A program made the position numbers and the translations under genes. From assembly GCF_008274805.1 (NCBI RefSeq), contig NZ_CP022579.1:2046001-2110000 (forward strand): a stretch of 64,000 bases of DNA, written 5' to 3'. The notes under the pieces were generated by a model. That model ran no database searches. It saw only the letters and a program-made list of their open reading frames with translations, and was not told the origin of the DNA. The DNA comes from Oryzomicrobium terrae (GTDB taxonomy: Bacteria > Pseudomonadota > Gammaproteobacteria > Burkholderiales > Rhodocyclaceae). Below, in pieces: positions 43,767-54,945 of this stretch. Each line of letters opens with the position of its first letter. Position 1 is the stretch's first letter.

Positions 43767-46700
43767 TCAGCCCCCTTTGCTGGCTTTGCTTGCCCCGGTC
43801 TTGACGGGTTTGGCGGTGGCGGCACCGGCGGCAGTCTTGCCCGTTGCGCTCTTGTTCGCCGTTTTGCCGGTAGCCTTGGTGGCCGTCGTGGGTGTTGCCA
43901 CCGTCTTGCTTGCGCCTTCAACCACGGGGGCCGCGGCCTTGGCGCGCTTGGGAGCCTTCGTGGTCGCCGCCGGTTTGGCAGCTGGTTTTTTCTTCGCACT
44001 GGTCTTGGGCGCCACCGCTTGTTCCACCGTGGCCGGAGCCGCCGCTTTGTCCGCGGCAGGGGCGCTCTTGGTCGGCTTACGCTTGACCGCCGCGGCCTTT
44101 GCCGGCGCTTTTTTCACCGTTGCTGCCGTTTTTTTGCCTGCACCGGTACCGGCGGCCTGGGTCGCTTGGCTGGCTTTCGTTGCTTTGGTCGCTTTAGCCG
44201 ATTTCACCGTTTTCACGGGCTTGCCGGTCGCGCTTTGCTTCTTCTTCGGCAGCGCTTCCACGGGAGCCTGGGCGACCTCGACCAGCGGCAAGGGAACACC
44301 GCCCAGCAAAGCCGCTACGGGTGCCTTGCGCCGCCTCGACGTGGCGGCGGGAACGCTAGGAACGGCGGCGTTGGCCACGCCTTCAGGCGGTCCGAAGTAA
44401 GTCGTCGGACGATCCTCGTCGCGCATCGGAGCGGCCTTGGCCGGGAAGGTTTTCTTGCTCGTGCGCTCCTGGTGGCGATGGCTGCCCGGGGCACTCTTGG
44501 CAGCGTAGTGTTCCGCCCCCCGGTGCGACGAGGAAGCCCCCTTCTTGCCGGCAGCCTTGTCACGGCGGGAGGTGCGCCCATCCTCGCGCTTGGCGAAGCC
44601 GGAAGCCGGCTGGGGCTCGTGCCTGGCAGTATGATGGGGTTTCTTGCCCATTTTGTCCGGTGTCGCGGCCTCGACAGCCCGCGCCCCCTTGCCTGCAGCC
44701 GCACCGTCCTTGACCAGGGCGAAATCGATCTTGCCGCTCTCCATGTCGGCACGCACCAGCTTGACCTTGACCCGGCCGCCGAGGCGATAACTGACCTTGG
44801 TCCGCTCACCGACCATGGCATGCTTGACCGGGTCGTGGTGGAAGTAGTCCTCCCCGAGCTCGGAAACATGCACCAGGCCTTCGACGTACACCTCGTCCAG
44901 GGCGACGAAGATGCCGAAGGGCACCACGGTGGAAATGGTGCCGTCGAACACCTCGCCGATGCGCTCCTTCATGTAGAAGCACTTCAGCCAGTTCTCCACA
45001 TCCCGGGTAGCCTCGTCGGCACGCCGCTCGGTGGCCGAGCAGTGCAGGCCGATGGATTCCCAGTTGGCGTGATCCTTGTCCTTGGGGGCCTCCGCCGGCA
45101 GGGCCTTGGCGGTCTTGACCTCGGCCGGGCGCGACTGGGCGCCGTTACGCTTGAGGGGCTTTTCCGGAATCAGAATCAGGTCCTGGTAGCCCTCGGGCTT
45201 GTAGCGCTGACCGGACAGCACCGCCTTGATCGCCCGGTGCACCAGCAGGTCCGGGTAGCGACGGATCGGCGAGGTGAAATGGGTGTAGGCCTCGTAGGCC
45301 AGGCCGAAGTGGCCCAGGTTGTCCGGGCTGTAGATGGCCTGGCGCAGGGAGCGCAGCATCACCGTCTGCAGCAGCGGTGCGTCGGGCCGGTCCTTCACCT
45401 TGTCGAGCAGTTCGGCATAGTCCCGGGCCCCCGGGGCATCGCCGCCGCCGATGGACAGACCGAATTCCTTGAGGAAGTCGCGCAGGGCTTCGAGCTTTTC
45501 CGGCGTCGGGCCCTGGTGCACCCGGTACAGGCAGGTCTGCTTGTGCTCTTCGAGGAAATTGGCGGCACAGACGTTGGCCGCCAGCATGCATTCCTCGATC
45601 AGTTTGTGAGCATCGTTGCGGACCACCGGCACGATCGTGTCGATCTTGCCTTGATCGTTGAAGATCATCTGGGTCTCGGTGGTCTCGAAATCGATGGCCG
45701 CCCGCTGATCCCGGGCCTTGGAGAGCACCTGGAACAGCTTGTAGAGGGTTTGCAGGTGAGGAAAGACCGCCACGTGTGCATCGGCTTCGGGCTGCGCGGC
45801 GCCGGAGATCCAGTTCCACACCTGGGTGTAGGTGAGGCGGGCCCGGGAACGGAACACCGCCGGGTAGAAACGGTAGCTCTTGATACGGCCGGCACTGGTG
45901 ATCTGCATGTCGCAGACCATGGACAGGCGGATCACGTCCGGGTTGAGGGAGCACAAGCCGTTGGAAAGCTTTTCCGGCAGCATCGGGATCACCCGGCGCG
46001 GGAAATAGACCGAGTTGCCCCGGGAGAAGGCGTCGTGGTCCAGGGCCATACCCGGCTTGACGTAGTGGGAGACGTCGGCGATGGCCACCACCAGGCGGTA
46101 CCCCCGGCCGACCTTTTCGGCATAAACCGCGTCGTCGAAGTCCCGGGCGGTTTCACCGTCGATGGTCACCAGGGGCAGGTGGGTCAGGTCCTCGCGGCCG
46201 GCGGTATCGACCTTGCGCACCGTGTCCGGAATGGCCTTGGTCTCGGCCTCGGCTTCCGGCGAGAAATCGAAGGGCAGATCGTGCTTGCGCAGGGCGATCT
46301 CGATCTCCATGCCTGGGTCGGCGTAGTTGCCCAGCACCTCCTTCACCCGGCCGATGGGCTGGGTGTAGCGGGTCGGCTGCTCGATGATCTCGACCACCAC
46401 CACCTGACCGGGCTGGACCACGGCCACGCCACCACGCTTCTTGCCCTTTTTGCCGGTTTCACCCTTTTCGGCGGGAGCCAGCAGGATTTTCTGGTTGATG
46501 CGCCGGTTCTCCGGCACGACGAAGCGCACGCCGTGCTCCTCGAAGACGCGCCCCACTAGCAGGGTATTGGCCCGCTCCAGCACCTCGACGATGACCCCTT
46601 CGCGCCGCCCGCGCCGGTCCACTCCAGCCACCCGCGCCAGTGCACGGTCGCCGTGCAGTACCCGGTCCATCTGCTTGGGTTCGAGGTACAGGTCGTCGGA

Positions 46701-47036
46701 CTGGTCGTCCGGAATCAGAAAGCCGAAACCGTCGGCATGGCCCATCACCCGACCGGGAATCAGATCCACTTTTTCCGGCAGGATCAGGGCGCCCTTGCGG
46801 TTGCGCAGGACTTCCCCTTCCCGCTCCATGGCACGCAGGCGTCGCTCGAACAGATCGCGCTCGAAGGGAGCGATATCGAGCAAGGCGCACAGATGCTCGA
46901 CGCTGACGGGTCTGCCTTGTTCTTCCAGGGTCAGGGTGATGTATTCCCGGGAGGGCAGCGGCGACGGGTACTTTTGTACCTCGCGCTCAAAAAACGGATC
47001 GCTGCGGCGAACTTTCGACAATTTTGGTGTTGACAC
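43767..47036 (-). CDS. rnr: Ribonuclease R with a long Lys/Ala-rich C-terminal tail
   Basis: The 1089-residue 3'-5' exoribonuclease degrades structured RNA. Domains in order: N-terminal winged helix (VSVEHLCALLDIAPFERDLF), cold-shock domains (GHADGFGFLIPDDQSDDLYL), the RNB catalytic domain with DFDDAVYAEKVGRGYRLVVA and active-site aspartates, and S1 (DGTISTVVPFGIFVALDEVY) ending near residue 772. The remaining about 315 residues are low complexity and rich in Lys, Ala, Thr and Pro, giving a total well above the 813 residues of E. coli RNase R. The start is the GTG at 47036 (MSTPKLSKV...), with AAGGA 11 nt upstream. A longer frame would run into the tRNA gene. Confidence 0.93.
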   Translation of the reverse strand: MSTPKLSKVRRSDPFFEREVQKYPSPLPSREYITLTLEEQGRPVSVEHLCALLDIAPFERDLFERRLRAMEREGEVLRNRKGALILPEKVDLIPGRVMGHADGFGFLIPDDQSDDLYLEPKQMDRVLHGDRALARVAGVDRRGRREGVIVEVLERANTLLVGRVFEEHGVRFVVPENRRINQKILLAPAEKGETGKKGKKRGGVAVVQPGQVVVVEIIEQPTRYTQPIGRVKEVLGNYADPGMEIEIALRKHDLPFDFSPEAEAETKAIPDTVRKVDTAGREDLTHLPLVTIDGETARDFDDAVYAEKVGRGYRLVVAIADVSHYVKPGMALDHDAFSRGNSVYFPRRVIPMLPEKLSNGLCSLNPDVIRLSMVCDMQITSAGRIKSYRFYPAVFRSRARLTYTQVWNWISGAAQPEADAHVAVFPHLQTLYKLFQVLSKARDQRAAIDFETTETQMIFNDQGKIDTIVPVVRNDAHKLIEECMLAANVCAANFLEEHKQTCLYRVHQGPTPEKLEALRDFLKEFGLSIGGGDAPGARDYAELLDKVKDRPDAPLLQTVMLRSLRQAIYSPDNLGHFGLAYEAYTHFTSPIRRYPDLLVHRAIKAVLSGQRYKPEGYQDLILIPEKPLKRNGAQSRPAEVKTAKALPAEAPKDKDHANWESIGLHCSATERRADEATRDVENWLKCFYMKERIGEVFDGTISTVVPFGIFVALDEVYVEGLVHVSELGEDYFHHDPVKHAMVGERTKVSYRLGGRVKVKLVRADMESGKIDFALVKDGAAAGKGARAVEAATPDKMGKKPHHTARHEPQPASGFAKREDGRTSRRDKAAGKKGASSSHRGAEHYAAKSAPGSHRHQERTSKKTFPAKAAPMRDEDRPTTYFGPPEGVANAAVPSVPAATSRRRKAPVAALLGGVPLPLVEVAQAPVEALPKKKQSATGKPVKTVKSAKATKATKASQATQAAGTGAGKKTAATVKKAPAKAAAVKRKPTKSAPAADKAAAPATVEQAVAPKTSAKKKPAAKPAATTKAPKRAKAAAPVVEGASKTVATPTTATKATGKTANKSATGKTAAGAATAKPVKTGASKASKGG

Positions 47037-47057
47037 TTTCTTATGGGTCCTTATAAT
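47030..47057 (+). promoter_or_regulatory. Perfect sigma-70 promoter of tRNA-Leu copy 1
   Basis: TTGACA (47030-47035) and TATAAT (47052-47057) are both perfect consensus hexamers, 16 bp apart. They are followed by a GC-rich discriminator (CCGGCC) typical of stable-RNA promoters under stringent control. The -35 box overlaps the GTG start of rnr on the other strand, so the two transcription units interfere. Confidence 0.88.
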
Positions 47058-47083
47058 CCGGCCTTCTTCGATGTTCGCACATC

Positions 47084-47168
<85 letters not shown>

Positions 47169-47180
47169 AATCGCAGGGAA

Positions 47181-47210
47181 AAGCCAGCTTTCGAGCTGGC
47201 TTTTTTCTTT
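47181..47210 (+). terminator. Terminator of tRNA-Leu copy 1
   Basis: AAGCCAGCT (47181-47189) and AGCTGGCTT (47194-47202) form a 9-bp stem with a TTCG tetraloop and a following T-tract TTTTTTCTTT. Confidence 0.93.
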
Positions 47211-47595
47211 TCTGCGCGGCCTGTTCTCAGCGCCATTATTTGATCCCTTGCGTCCGTTGGGGTTGTGGTAGCGCCCGCCAAGCCAGGCCCCACGAGGCAT
47301 TGACCGGAATGACGAACGCCGGATATCGGTACGCGGCAAGACGCTGACATTGCGCTGGCATCGCCGCAGCGCCGATGATACCAGCCCTGGGCCCGCCTCC
47401 CGCCCTTTTCCGTCTTCCCTACCCTCCTTTCCCTCGCCCAGATATCCGCCCACCCGCGCTGGCGACCGGACTTCGCTACGAATAGCGTTGTTGAAAACAG
47501 GCACCACGGCGTCCTTTCACGCGAAACAATGGGAAAAGAGCAAGAAAACGACAAGTAAAAAAACATCATGGCCGCACCATCACCTGCATCAGCGT
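47211..47595. other. Spacer between the two tRNA-Leu copies, no gene seen
   Basis: This 385-bp stretch carries no convincing gene. Minus-strand frames of about 130-150 codons run through it and into the tRNA but have no ribosome site or recognisable sequence. No integrase fragment, repeat or attachment core was seen. Confidence 0.6.
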
Positions 47596-47624
47596 TTGCG
47601 TTGCGCGGCGAGATTCCTTATAAT
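47596..47624 (+). promoter_or_regulatory. Promoter of tRNA-Leu copy 2
   Basis: TTGCGT (47596-47601) and a perfect TATAAT (47619-47624), 17 bp apart, precede the second tRNA by 26 bp. A GC-rich discriminator (GCGCGCC) follows. The spacing to the tRNA is the same as in copy 1, and GATGTTCG precedes both genes. Confidence 0.8.
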
Positions 47625-47650
47625 GCGCGCCTATCCGATGTTCGAATATC

Positions 47651-47735
<85 letters not shown>

Positions 47736-47742
47736 ATCGCAG

Positions 47743-47776
47743 AAAAAAGCCGGCTTTCGAGCCGGCTTTTTTCTTT
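47743..47776 (+). terminator. Terminator of tRNA-Leu copy 2
   Basis: AAAAGCCGGCT (47745-47755) and AGCCGGCTTTT (47760-47770) form an 11-bp stem with a TTCG loop and a T-run. It has the same layout as the copy 1 terminator with compensating base changes in the stem. Confidence 0.93.
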
Positions 47777-47936
47777 TCTGTTTCCGGCAGGCTTGCTCTC
47801 TATTCCGCAATCAGCCCCCCTCCAAAATTACGACTACGCAGGTCTTAGGCTCCGGAAAAAATAGGGAGCATTACGGCTCTCGGTGCGAAACGGTCGAAAA
47901 AGAGCAGGACAAGGTTGCTTTTGCCTTAATACCCCC

Positions 47937-49151
47937 CTAGCGCGGCCTGGCCGGATTTGGCAGCAGGGCGGCACAAATACCCAGCAGGGGCAGGAACGAG
48001 CACAGCCAGTACACGTACTCGATGCCCCAGGCATCGGCCAGCCGGCCCAGCACCGCGGCGCCGATGCCGCCCATGCCGAAGGCAAAGCCGAAGAACAGGC
48101 CCGACACGGTGCCCACCTTGCCCGGGATCAGCTCCTGGGCGAACACCAGGATGGCGGAGAAGGCCGAGGCCATGATGAAGCCAATGATCACCGTCAGCAC
48201 GCCGGTCCAGAACAGGTTGGCGTAGGGCAGCGCCAGGGTGAAGGGCGCGGCCCCCAGGATCGACGCCCAGATCACCCGCTTGCGCCCGATCCGGTCGCCG
48301 ATGGGGCCGCCCAGGATGGTGCCGGCGGCCACGGCGAAGAGGAACAGGAACAGGTGCACCTGGGCCGACTGGATCGACAGGCCGAAGCGGCTGATCAGGT
48401 AGAAGGTGTAGTAGCTCTGCAAGCTGGTCAGGTAGAAGTACTTGGAGAAGATCAGCAGCAGCAGCACCCCCATGGCCAGGGCCACGGTGCGCCGCGGCAG
48501 GGGCGAGGCCTGGGCCTTGGCGTGGCCGCCCCGGGCCCGTTGCAGGGCCTGCTGGACCCGGTACCAGCGGCCGATCTGCCACAGCACGGCGATCGCCAGC
48601 AGGGCCGCCAGGGCGAACCAGGCGACGCTGGCCTGGCCGTTGGGGATGATGATCCACGCCGCCAGCAGGGGCCCCACGGCACTGCCGCCGTTGCCACCCA
48701 CCTGGAAGATGGACTGGGCCAGGCCGTGGCGCCCGCCGGAGGCCATGCGCGCCACCCGGGACGATTCCGGATGGAAGATCGACGAGCCGGTGCCCACCAG
48801 CATGGCGGCCCCCAGCACGGTTATGAAGTCGGGGGCCACCGCCAGCAGCAGCAGGCCCGCCAGGGTGCAACCCATGCCCACCGAGAGGGAATGGGGCTTG
48901 GGGTGGCGGTCGGTGTACAGCCCCACCAGGGGTTGCAGCAGGGAGGCGGAGAGCTGGTAGGCCAGGGTGATCAGGCCGATCTGGGCGAAGCTCAGGCCGA
49001 AGTTGCCCTTGAGCAGCGGATAGATAGCCAGAATCAACGACTGGATCATGTCGTTGAGGAAGTGGGCGAAGCTGATCGCCCCGAGCACCCGGAAGCCGGT
49101 GCGCTGGGCATCCCCGGCGGCGGTAGCGGTTGTGGCGAGGGTGTTTTCCAT
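47937..49151 (-). CDS. MFS transporter, Fsr (fosmidomycin resistance)-like
   Basis: The 404-residue protein has 12 membrane segments and the N-terminal sequence SFAHFLNDMIQSLILAIYPL of the Fsr-like MFS group, with motif A-like regions VGLYTDRHPKPHSLSVGMG and GDRIGRKRVIWASILGA. The start ATG 49151 was chosen because the longer open frame upstream has no similarity. Its substrate is not known; E. coli Fsr exports fosmidomycin. It is divergent from an AraC regulator 109 bp away, its likely activator. Confidence 0.88.
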   Translation of the reverse strand: MENTLATTATAAGDAQRTGFRVLGAISFAHFLNDMIQSLILAIYPLLKGNFGLSFAQIGLITLAYQLSASLLQPLVGLYTDRHPKPHSLSVGMGCTLAGLLLLAVAPDFITVLGAAMLVGTGSSIFHPESSRVARMASGGRHGLAQSIFQVGGNGGSAVGPLLAAWIIIPNGQASVAWFALAALLAIAVLWQIGRWYRVQQALQRARGGHAKAQASPLPRRTVALAMGVLLLLIFSKYFYLTSLQSYYTFYLISRFGLSIQSAQVHLFLFLFAVAAGTILGGPIGDRIGRKRVIWASILGAAPFTLALPYANLFWTGVLTVIIGFIMASAFSAILVFAQELIPGKVGTVSGLFFGFAFGMGGIGAAVLGRLADAWGIEYVYWLCSFLPLLGICAALLPNPARPR

Positions 49152-49260
49152 GGGGTTGGGGTGCCGGATCGGGCCGGCTTGTTGTGATCGAAGCGGCATC
49201 CTAACGGCGAAAAAATCGCCCGTCCTGCGATAATAAGACAACACCTTTCGCGAAACAGAC

Positions 49261-50043
49261 ATGGCCAGCCACCATTTCGACGACGGCCTGGACCGTAGCG
49301 ACCTGCCCGTCACCGGACTGGCGGCGGACTACCGCTCCGGCGAGGCCACCTGCCGCCATTCCCACCTCAACGCCCAGCTGATCTACGCGGTGGAGGGGGT
49401 GATGGTGGTCAACAGCCCGGAGGGCCGCTGGATCGTCCCCCCCACCCGGGCAATCTGGATGCCCGGTGGCACCGAGCACTGGAACCGCATGGTCGGCGGG
49501 GTGCGCATGCGCACCGTGTTCATCCGTCCCGACGCGGCCCCCGGCCTGCCCCGGGACTGCTCGGTGATCGGCGTCTCGCCCCTGCTGCGCGAGCTGATCG
49601 TCGCCGCGGTGGCGGTGCCCCTGCCCTACTCCGCCGAATCCCGGGACGGTCGGCTGATGCGCCTGCTGCTCGACGAGATCACCCAGATGGACGTGCTGCC
49701 CCTGCACTTGCCCACGCCCCGGGACGGACGCCTGGCCCGGCTGTGCGACGGGTTGCTGGCGGCCCCCGACGACACCACGCCGCTCGGCGACTGGGCCAGG
49801 CGGCTGGGGGTGACGGAAAAAACCCTGCAACGATTGTTCCGCCGCGATACCGGCATGACCTTTGGCGAATGGCGCCAGCAGGCCCGGCTACTCGAAGGGC
49901 TGGAACAGTTGGCCACCGGCAGCAAGATCGTGGACGTGGCCCTGAACCTGGGCTATAGCAGCCCGAGCGCCTTCGCCACCATGTTCAAGCGCCAGTTCGG
50001 CGTACCGCCCAGCGCCTATTTCGCCGACGCGGCGGGGGGCTGA
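49261..50043 (+). CDS. AraC-family regulator with N-terminal cupin
   Basis: The 260-residue protein has an N-terminal sensor cupin (HSHLNAQLIYAVEGVMVVNS, then IVPPTRAIWMPGGTEHWNRM) and a C-terminal pair of AraC helix-turn-helix motifs (LGDWARRLGVTEKTLQRLFR and IVDVALNLGYSSPSAFATMF, then KRQFGVPPSAYF). It resembles NimR-like regulators that control a neighbouring exporter. It is divergent from the Fsr-like gene and ends before a strong terminator. The ligand is unknown. Confidence 0.92.
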   Translation: MASHHFDDGLDRSDLPVTGLAADYRSGEATCRHSHLNAQLIYAVEGVMVVNSPEGRWIVPPTRAIWMPGGTEHWNRMVGGVRMRTVFIRPDAAPGLPRDCSVIGVSPLLRELIVAAVAVPLPYSAESRDGRLMRLLLDEITQMDVLPLHLPTPRDGRLARLCDGLLAAPDDTTPLGDWARRLGVTEKTLQRLFRRDTGMTFGEWRQQARLLEGLEQLATGSKIVDVALNLGYSSPSAFATMFKRQFGVPPSAYFADAAGG

Positions 50044-50084
50044 GGGGCGGCCCGCTCTCCACCAACCGATCCCGTTGAAACAAA

Positions 50085-50116
50085 GCAAAAGGGCCGACAT
50101 CTGTCGGCCCTTTTGC
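50085..50116. terminator. Bidirectional terminator between araC-type gene and purA
   Basis: GCAAAAGGGCCGACA (50085-50099) and TGTCGGCCCTTTTGC (50102-50116) form a near-continuous 15-bp palindrome, with TTTT in each strand. It ends the convergent araC-type and purA transcripts. Confidence 0.93.
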
Positions 50117-50145
50117 TGTCCCGGGGAGCGATCCCCCTGGTCCGC

Positions 50146-52615
<2,470 letters not shown>

Positions 52616-52616
<1 letters not shown>

Positions 52617-52801
52617 CAACGAAAAATCATCAACAGCACCAGCCCCACCAGCATGGCGGTCAGACCGATGAAGCGGATCTGACCGTCGTTAAGCTGGATG
52701 AGACGGGAAAAGGTTTCTTTCCAGGCCTTGGGGGCCAGAAAGGGAAGCACGCCTTCAAGCACCAACATCAGGGCAAAGGCGAGCAGCAGGTTCTCGCTCA
52801 T
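52616..52801 (-). CDS. DUF2065 small membrane protein
   Basis: The 61-residue protein has two hydrophobic helices ([20 protein letters not shown] and [17 protein letters not shown]), separated by a polar stretch containing [17 protein letters not shown]. This matches DUF2065 (YjeT-like). It overlaps hflC by ATGA and hisZ by TGATG, so translation passes through all three genes. Its role is unknown, but its conserved placement after hflC suggests a link to membrane protein turnover. Confidence 0.9.
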
Positions 52802-53676
52802 TTAGCGTTTTTACCCACGCTCTTCATGTACTTGAAGAAATCGGAGGTGGGGTCCACCACCAGCACGTCGCCCTTGCTCTTGAAGCTGTTGCGATAGGCG
52901 TCGAGACTGCGGTAGAAAGCGTAGAACTCGGGGTTCTGGCCGAACGCTTGGGCGTAGATCGCGGACGCCTTGGCATCGCCCTCGCCCTTGATCACCTGGG
53001 CATCACGATAGGCTTCGGCCACGATCACCTCGCGCTGCTTGTCGGCATCGGCACGGATCTTCTCGGCCTCGGCGGAACCCTGGGAGCGCAACTCGTTGGC
53101 GACCCGCTTGCGCTCGGCCTCCATGCGGCGGTACACCGATTCGGATACTTCCGCCGGCAGTTCGACGCGTTTCAGGCGCACATCGACGATCTGCACGCCG
53201 ATCTTGCGTGCATCCTGGTCGGCCTTGGCCCGCATGTCTTCCATGATCTTGTCACGACCACCCGACACCACGTCGTGCACCGTGCGCTTGCCGAACTCCT
53301 CGCGCAAACCGGCGTTCACCGTCTGCGACAAGCGGGTGCGGGCCCGGGACTCGTCACCGCCGACGGAGATGTAGTAAAGCTTGGGATCGACAATCCGCCA
53401 CTTGACGAAGGAGTCCACCAGCACGTTCTTCTTTTCCGAGGTGATGAAGCGCTCGGGCTCGTTGGAGTCCAAGGTCAGAATACGCCGGTCGAAGTAGCGC
53501 ACGTTCTGGATGAACGGCCATTTGAACTTGATGCCCGGCTCGGTGATGATCTGTTTCACCTCACCCAATTGGAAAACCACGGCGTATTGACGCTGGTCCA
53601 CCGTGAACAGGCACATGGCAAGAACGGCGAGGGCCAGGGCGGCAACGCCGCCGAGAAAGCTGAGATTTCGTTTCAT
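52798..53676 (-). CDS. hflC: FtsH-protease modulator HflC
   Basis: The 292-residue SPFH/band-7 protein forms a membrane complex with HflK that wraps and restrains the FtsH protease. It has an N-terminal membrane anchor (LGGVAALALAVLAMCLFTVD), the band-7 domain (RQYAVVFQLGEVKQIITEPG) and a heptad-rich helical part (RMEAERKRVANELRSQGSAE), with EGDAKASAIYAQAFGQNPEF near the C-terminus. It is 12 bp downstream of hflK. Confidence 0.97.
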   Translation of the reverse strand: MKRNLSFLGGVAALALAVLAMCLFTVDQRQYAVVFQLGEVKQIITEPGIKFKWPFIQNVRYFDRRILTLDSNEPERFITSEKKNVLVDSFVKWRIVDPKLYYISVGGDESRARTRLSQTVNAGLREEFGKRTVHDVVSGGRDKIMEDMRAKADQDARKIGVQIVDVRLKRVELPAEVSESVYRRMEAERKRVANELRSQGSAEAEKIRADADKQREVIVAEAYRDAQVIKGEGDAKASAIYAQAFGQNPEFYAFYRSLDAYRNSFKSKGDVLVVDPTSDFFKYMKSVGKNAK

Positions 53677-53688
53677 AGTGTCGCCCCC

Positions 53689-54945
53689 TTAGCGCCCTTC
53701 CCGATCCCGGGACCGGAGGGAATCACGGTTGCGGAAATCCAGTTGCTTGTCCACCTGTGGAGGAACATCGTTGGGGATGGCAGCCGCCGGCGCACTACGG
53801 GTAACCGGTTCGGCGCCCGGGGTCGCCCCCTGGGTCGCAGCCACCGTCCCGCTGGCCTGCAACAGCTTATCGAGCGGCAGGTAGAGCAGGTTGCCCTGCC
53901 CCTTGGTATCGATCATCACCTTGCTGGTATTAGCGAAAATCTGCTGCATGGTATCCAGGTAGAGGCGCTGCCGGGTCACTTCCGGAGCCTTGGCGTACTC
54001 GGTCACCACCTGCTTGAAGCGCGATGCATCACCTTCGGATTGGGCAATCACCCGCTGCTTGTAGCCGGTGGCTTCTTCCATGAGGCGAGCGGCGGTACCC
54101 TTAGCCTTGGGAATCACGTCGTTCGCATAGGCTTGGCCTTCATTCTTCTGACGTTCCCGGTCCTGCCCAGCCTTGACGGCATCATCGAAGGCGGCCTGGA
54201 CCTGCTCGGGCGGCTGGGCATTCTGCAGGGTCACCTTGGAGATCAAAACGCCGGTCTTGTAGCGGTCCAGGATGTCCTGCATCAGCTTCTGTGCTTGGGC
54301 GGCAACCTGCTCACGGCCTTCGTAGAGCACGAAGTCCATCTGGCTCTTGCCGACGATCTCACGCATGGAGGTCTCGGCAGCCTGCATCACGGCCTCGTCC
54401 GGGCCCCGGTTGTTGAACAGGTACTCGACCGGATCTTTGAGGATGTACTGCACGGCAAACTGAATGTTGATGATGTTTTCATCATCGGTGAGCATCAGCG
54501 CTTCCTTGAGCACCTTGTTCTTTTCGGTGCCACGATAGCCGATCTCGATGGTGCGCACCCCGGTGAGGTTGATCACCTCGTGGGACTCGATTGGATAAGG
54601 CAGACGCCAGCGCAAGCCGGGTTCGGTGGCTTCCTTGAAGCGGCCGAACTGCAGCACGACCCCGCGTTGGGACGCATCGACGATGTAGAAGCCGCTCGCC
54701 AGCCAGGCGAGCAGAACCAATCCGGCGATAACGCCGACGCCACCGCCGAACAGTTTGGGACTCAACTCCGGCATGCCGCCGTTGCCCCGACCACCGTCGT
54801 TACCACCGCCGCCCTTCTTTCCGAAGATACCGGAGAGCTTGCGGTTGAAATCCCGCCACACTTCTTCCAGGTCCGGCGGGCCACCCTGGGGGCGACGGCC
54901 GCCATCGTTACCCCCACGACCCCACTGGGGGTCATTGAGGGACAT
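53689..54945 (-). CDS. hflK: FtsH-protease modulator HflK
   Basis: The 418-residue SPFH protein starts with a Gly/Asn/Asp-rich cytoplasmic segment (NDPQWGRGGNDGGRR), then a membrane helix (IAGLVLLAWLASGFYIVDAS), the band-7 domain (RGVVLQFGRFKEATEPGLRW) and helical VQAAFDDAVKAGQDRERQKN, as in E. coli HflK. The start at 54945 lies 14 bp inside the end of hflX. An alternative upstream start (54969) gives MISTIGLLMSLN and would overlap more. It complexes with HflC. Confidence 0.96.
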   Translation of the reverse strand: MSLNDPQWGRGGNDGGRRPQGGPPDLEEVWRDFNRKLSGIFGKKGGGGNDGGRGNGGMPELSPKLFGGGVGVIAGLVLLAWLASGFYIVDASQRGVVLQFGRFKEATEPGLRWRLPYPIESHEVINLTGVRTIEIGYRGTEKNKVLKEALMLTDDENIINIQFAVQYILKDPVEYLFNNRGPDEAVMQAAETSMREIVGKSQMDFVLYEGREQVAAQAQKLMQDILDRYKTGVLISKVTLQNAQPPEQVQAAFDDAVKAGQDRERQKNEGQAYANDVIPKAKGTAARLMEEATGYKQRVIAQSEGDASRFKQVVTEYAKAPEVTRQRLYLDTMQQIFANTSKVMIDTKGQGNLLYLPLDKLLQASGTVAATQGATPGAEPVTRSAPAAAIPNDVPPQVDKQLDFRNRDSLRSRDREGR

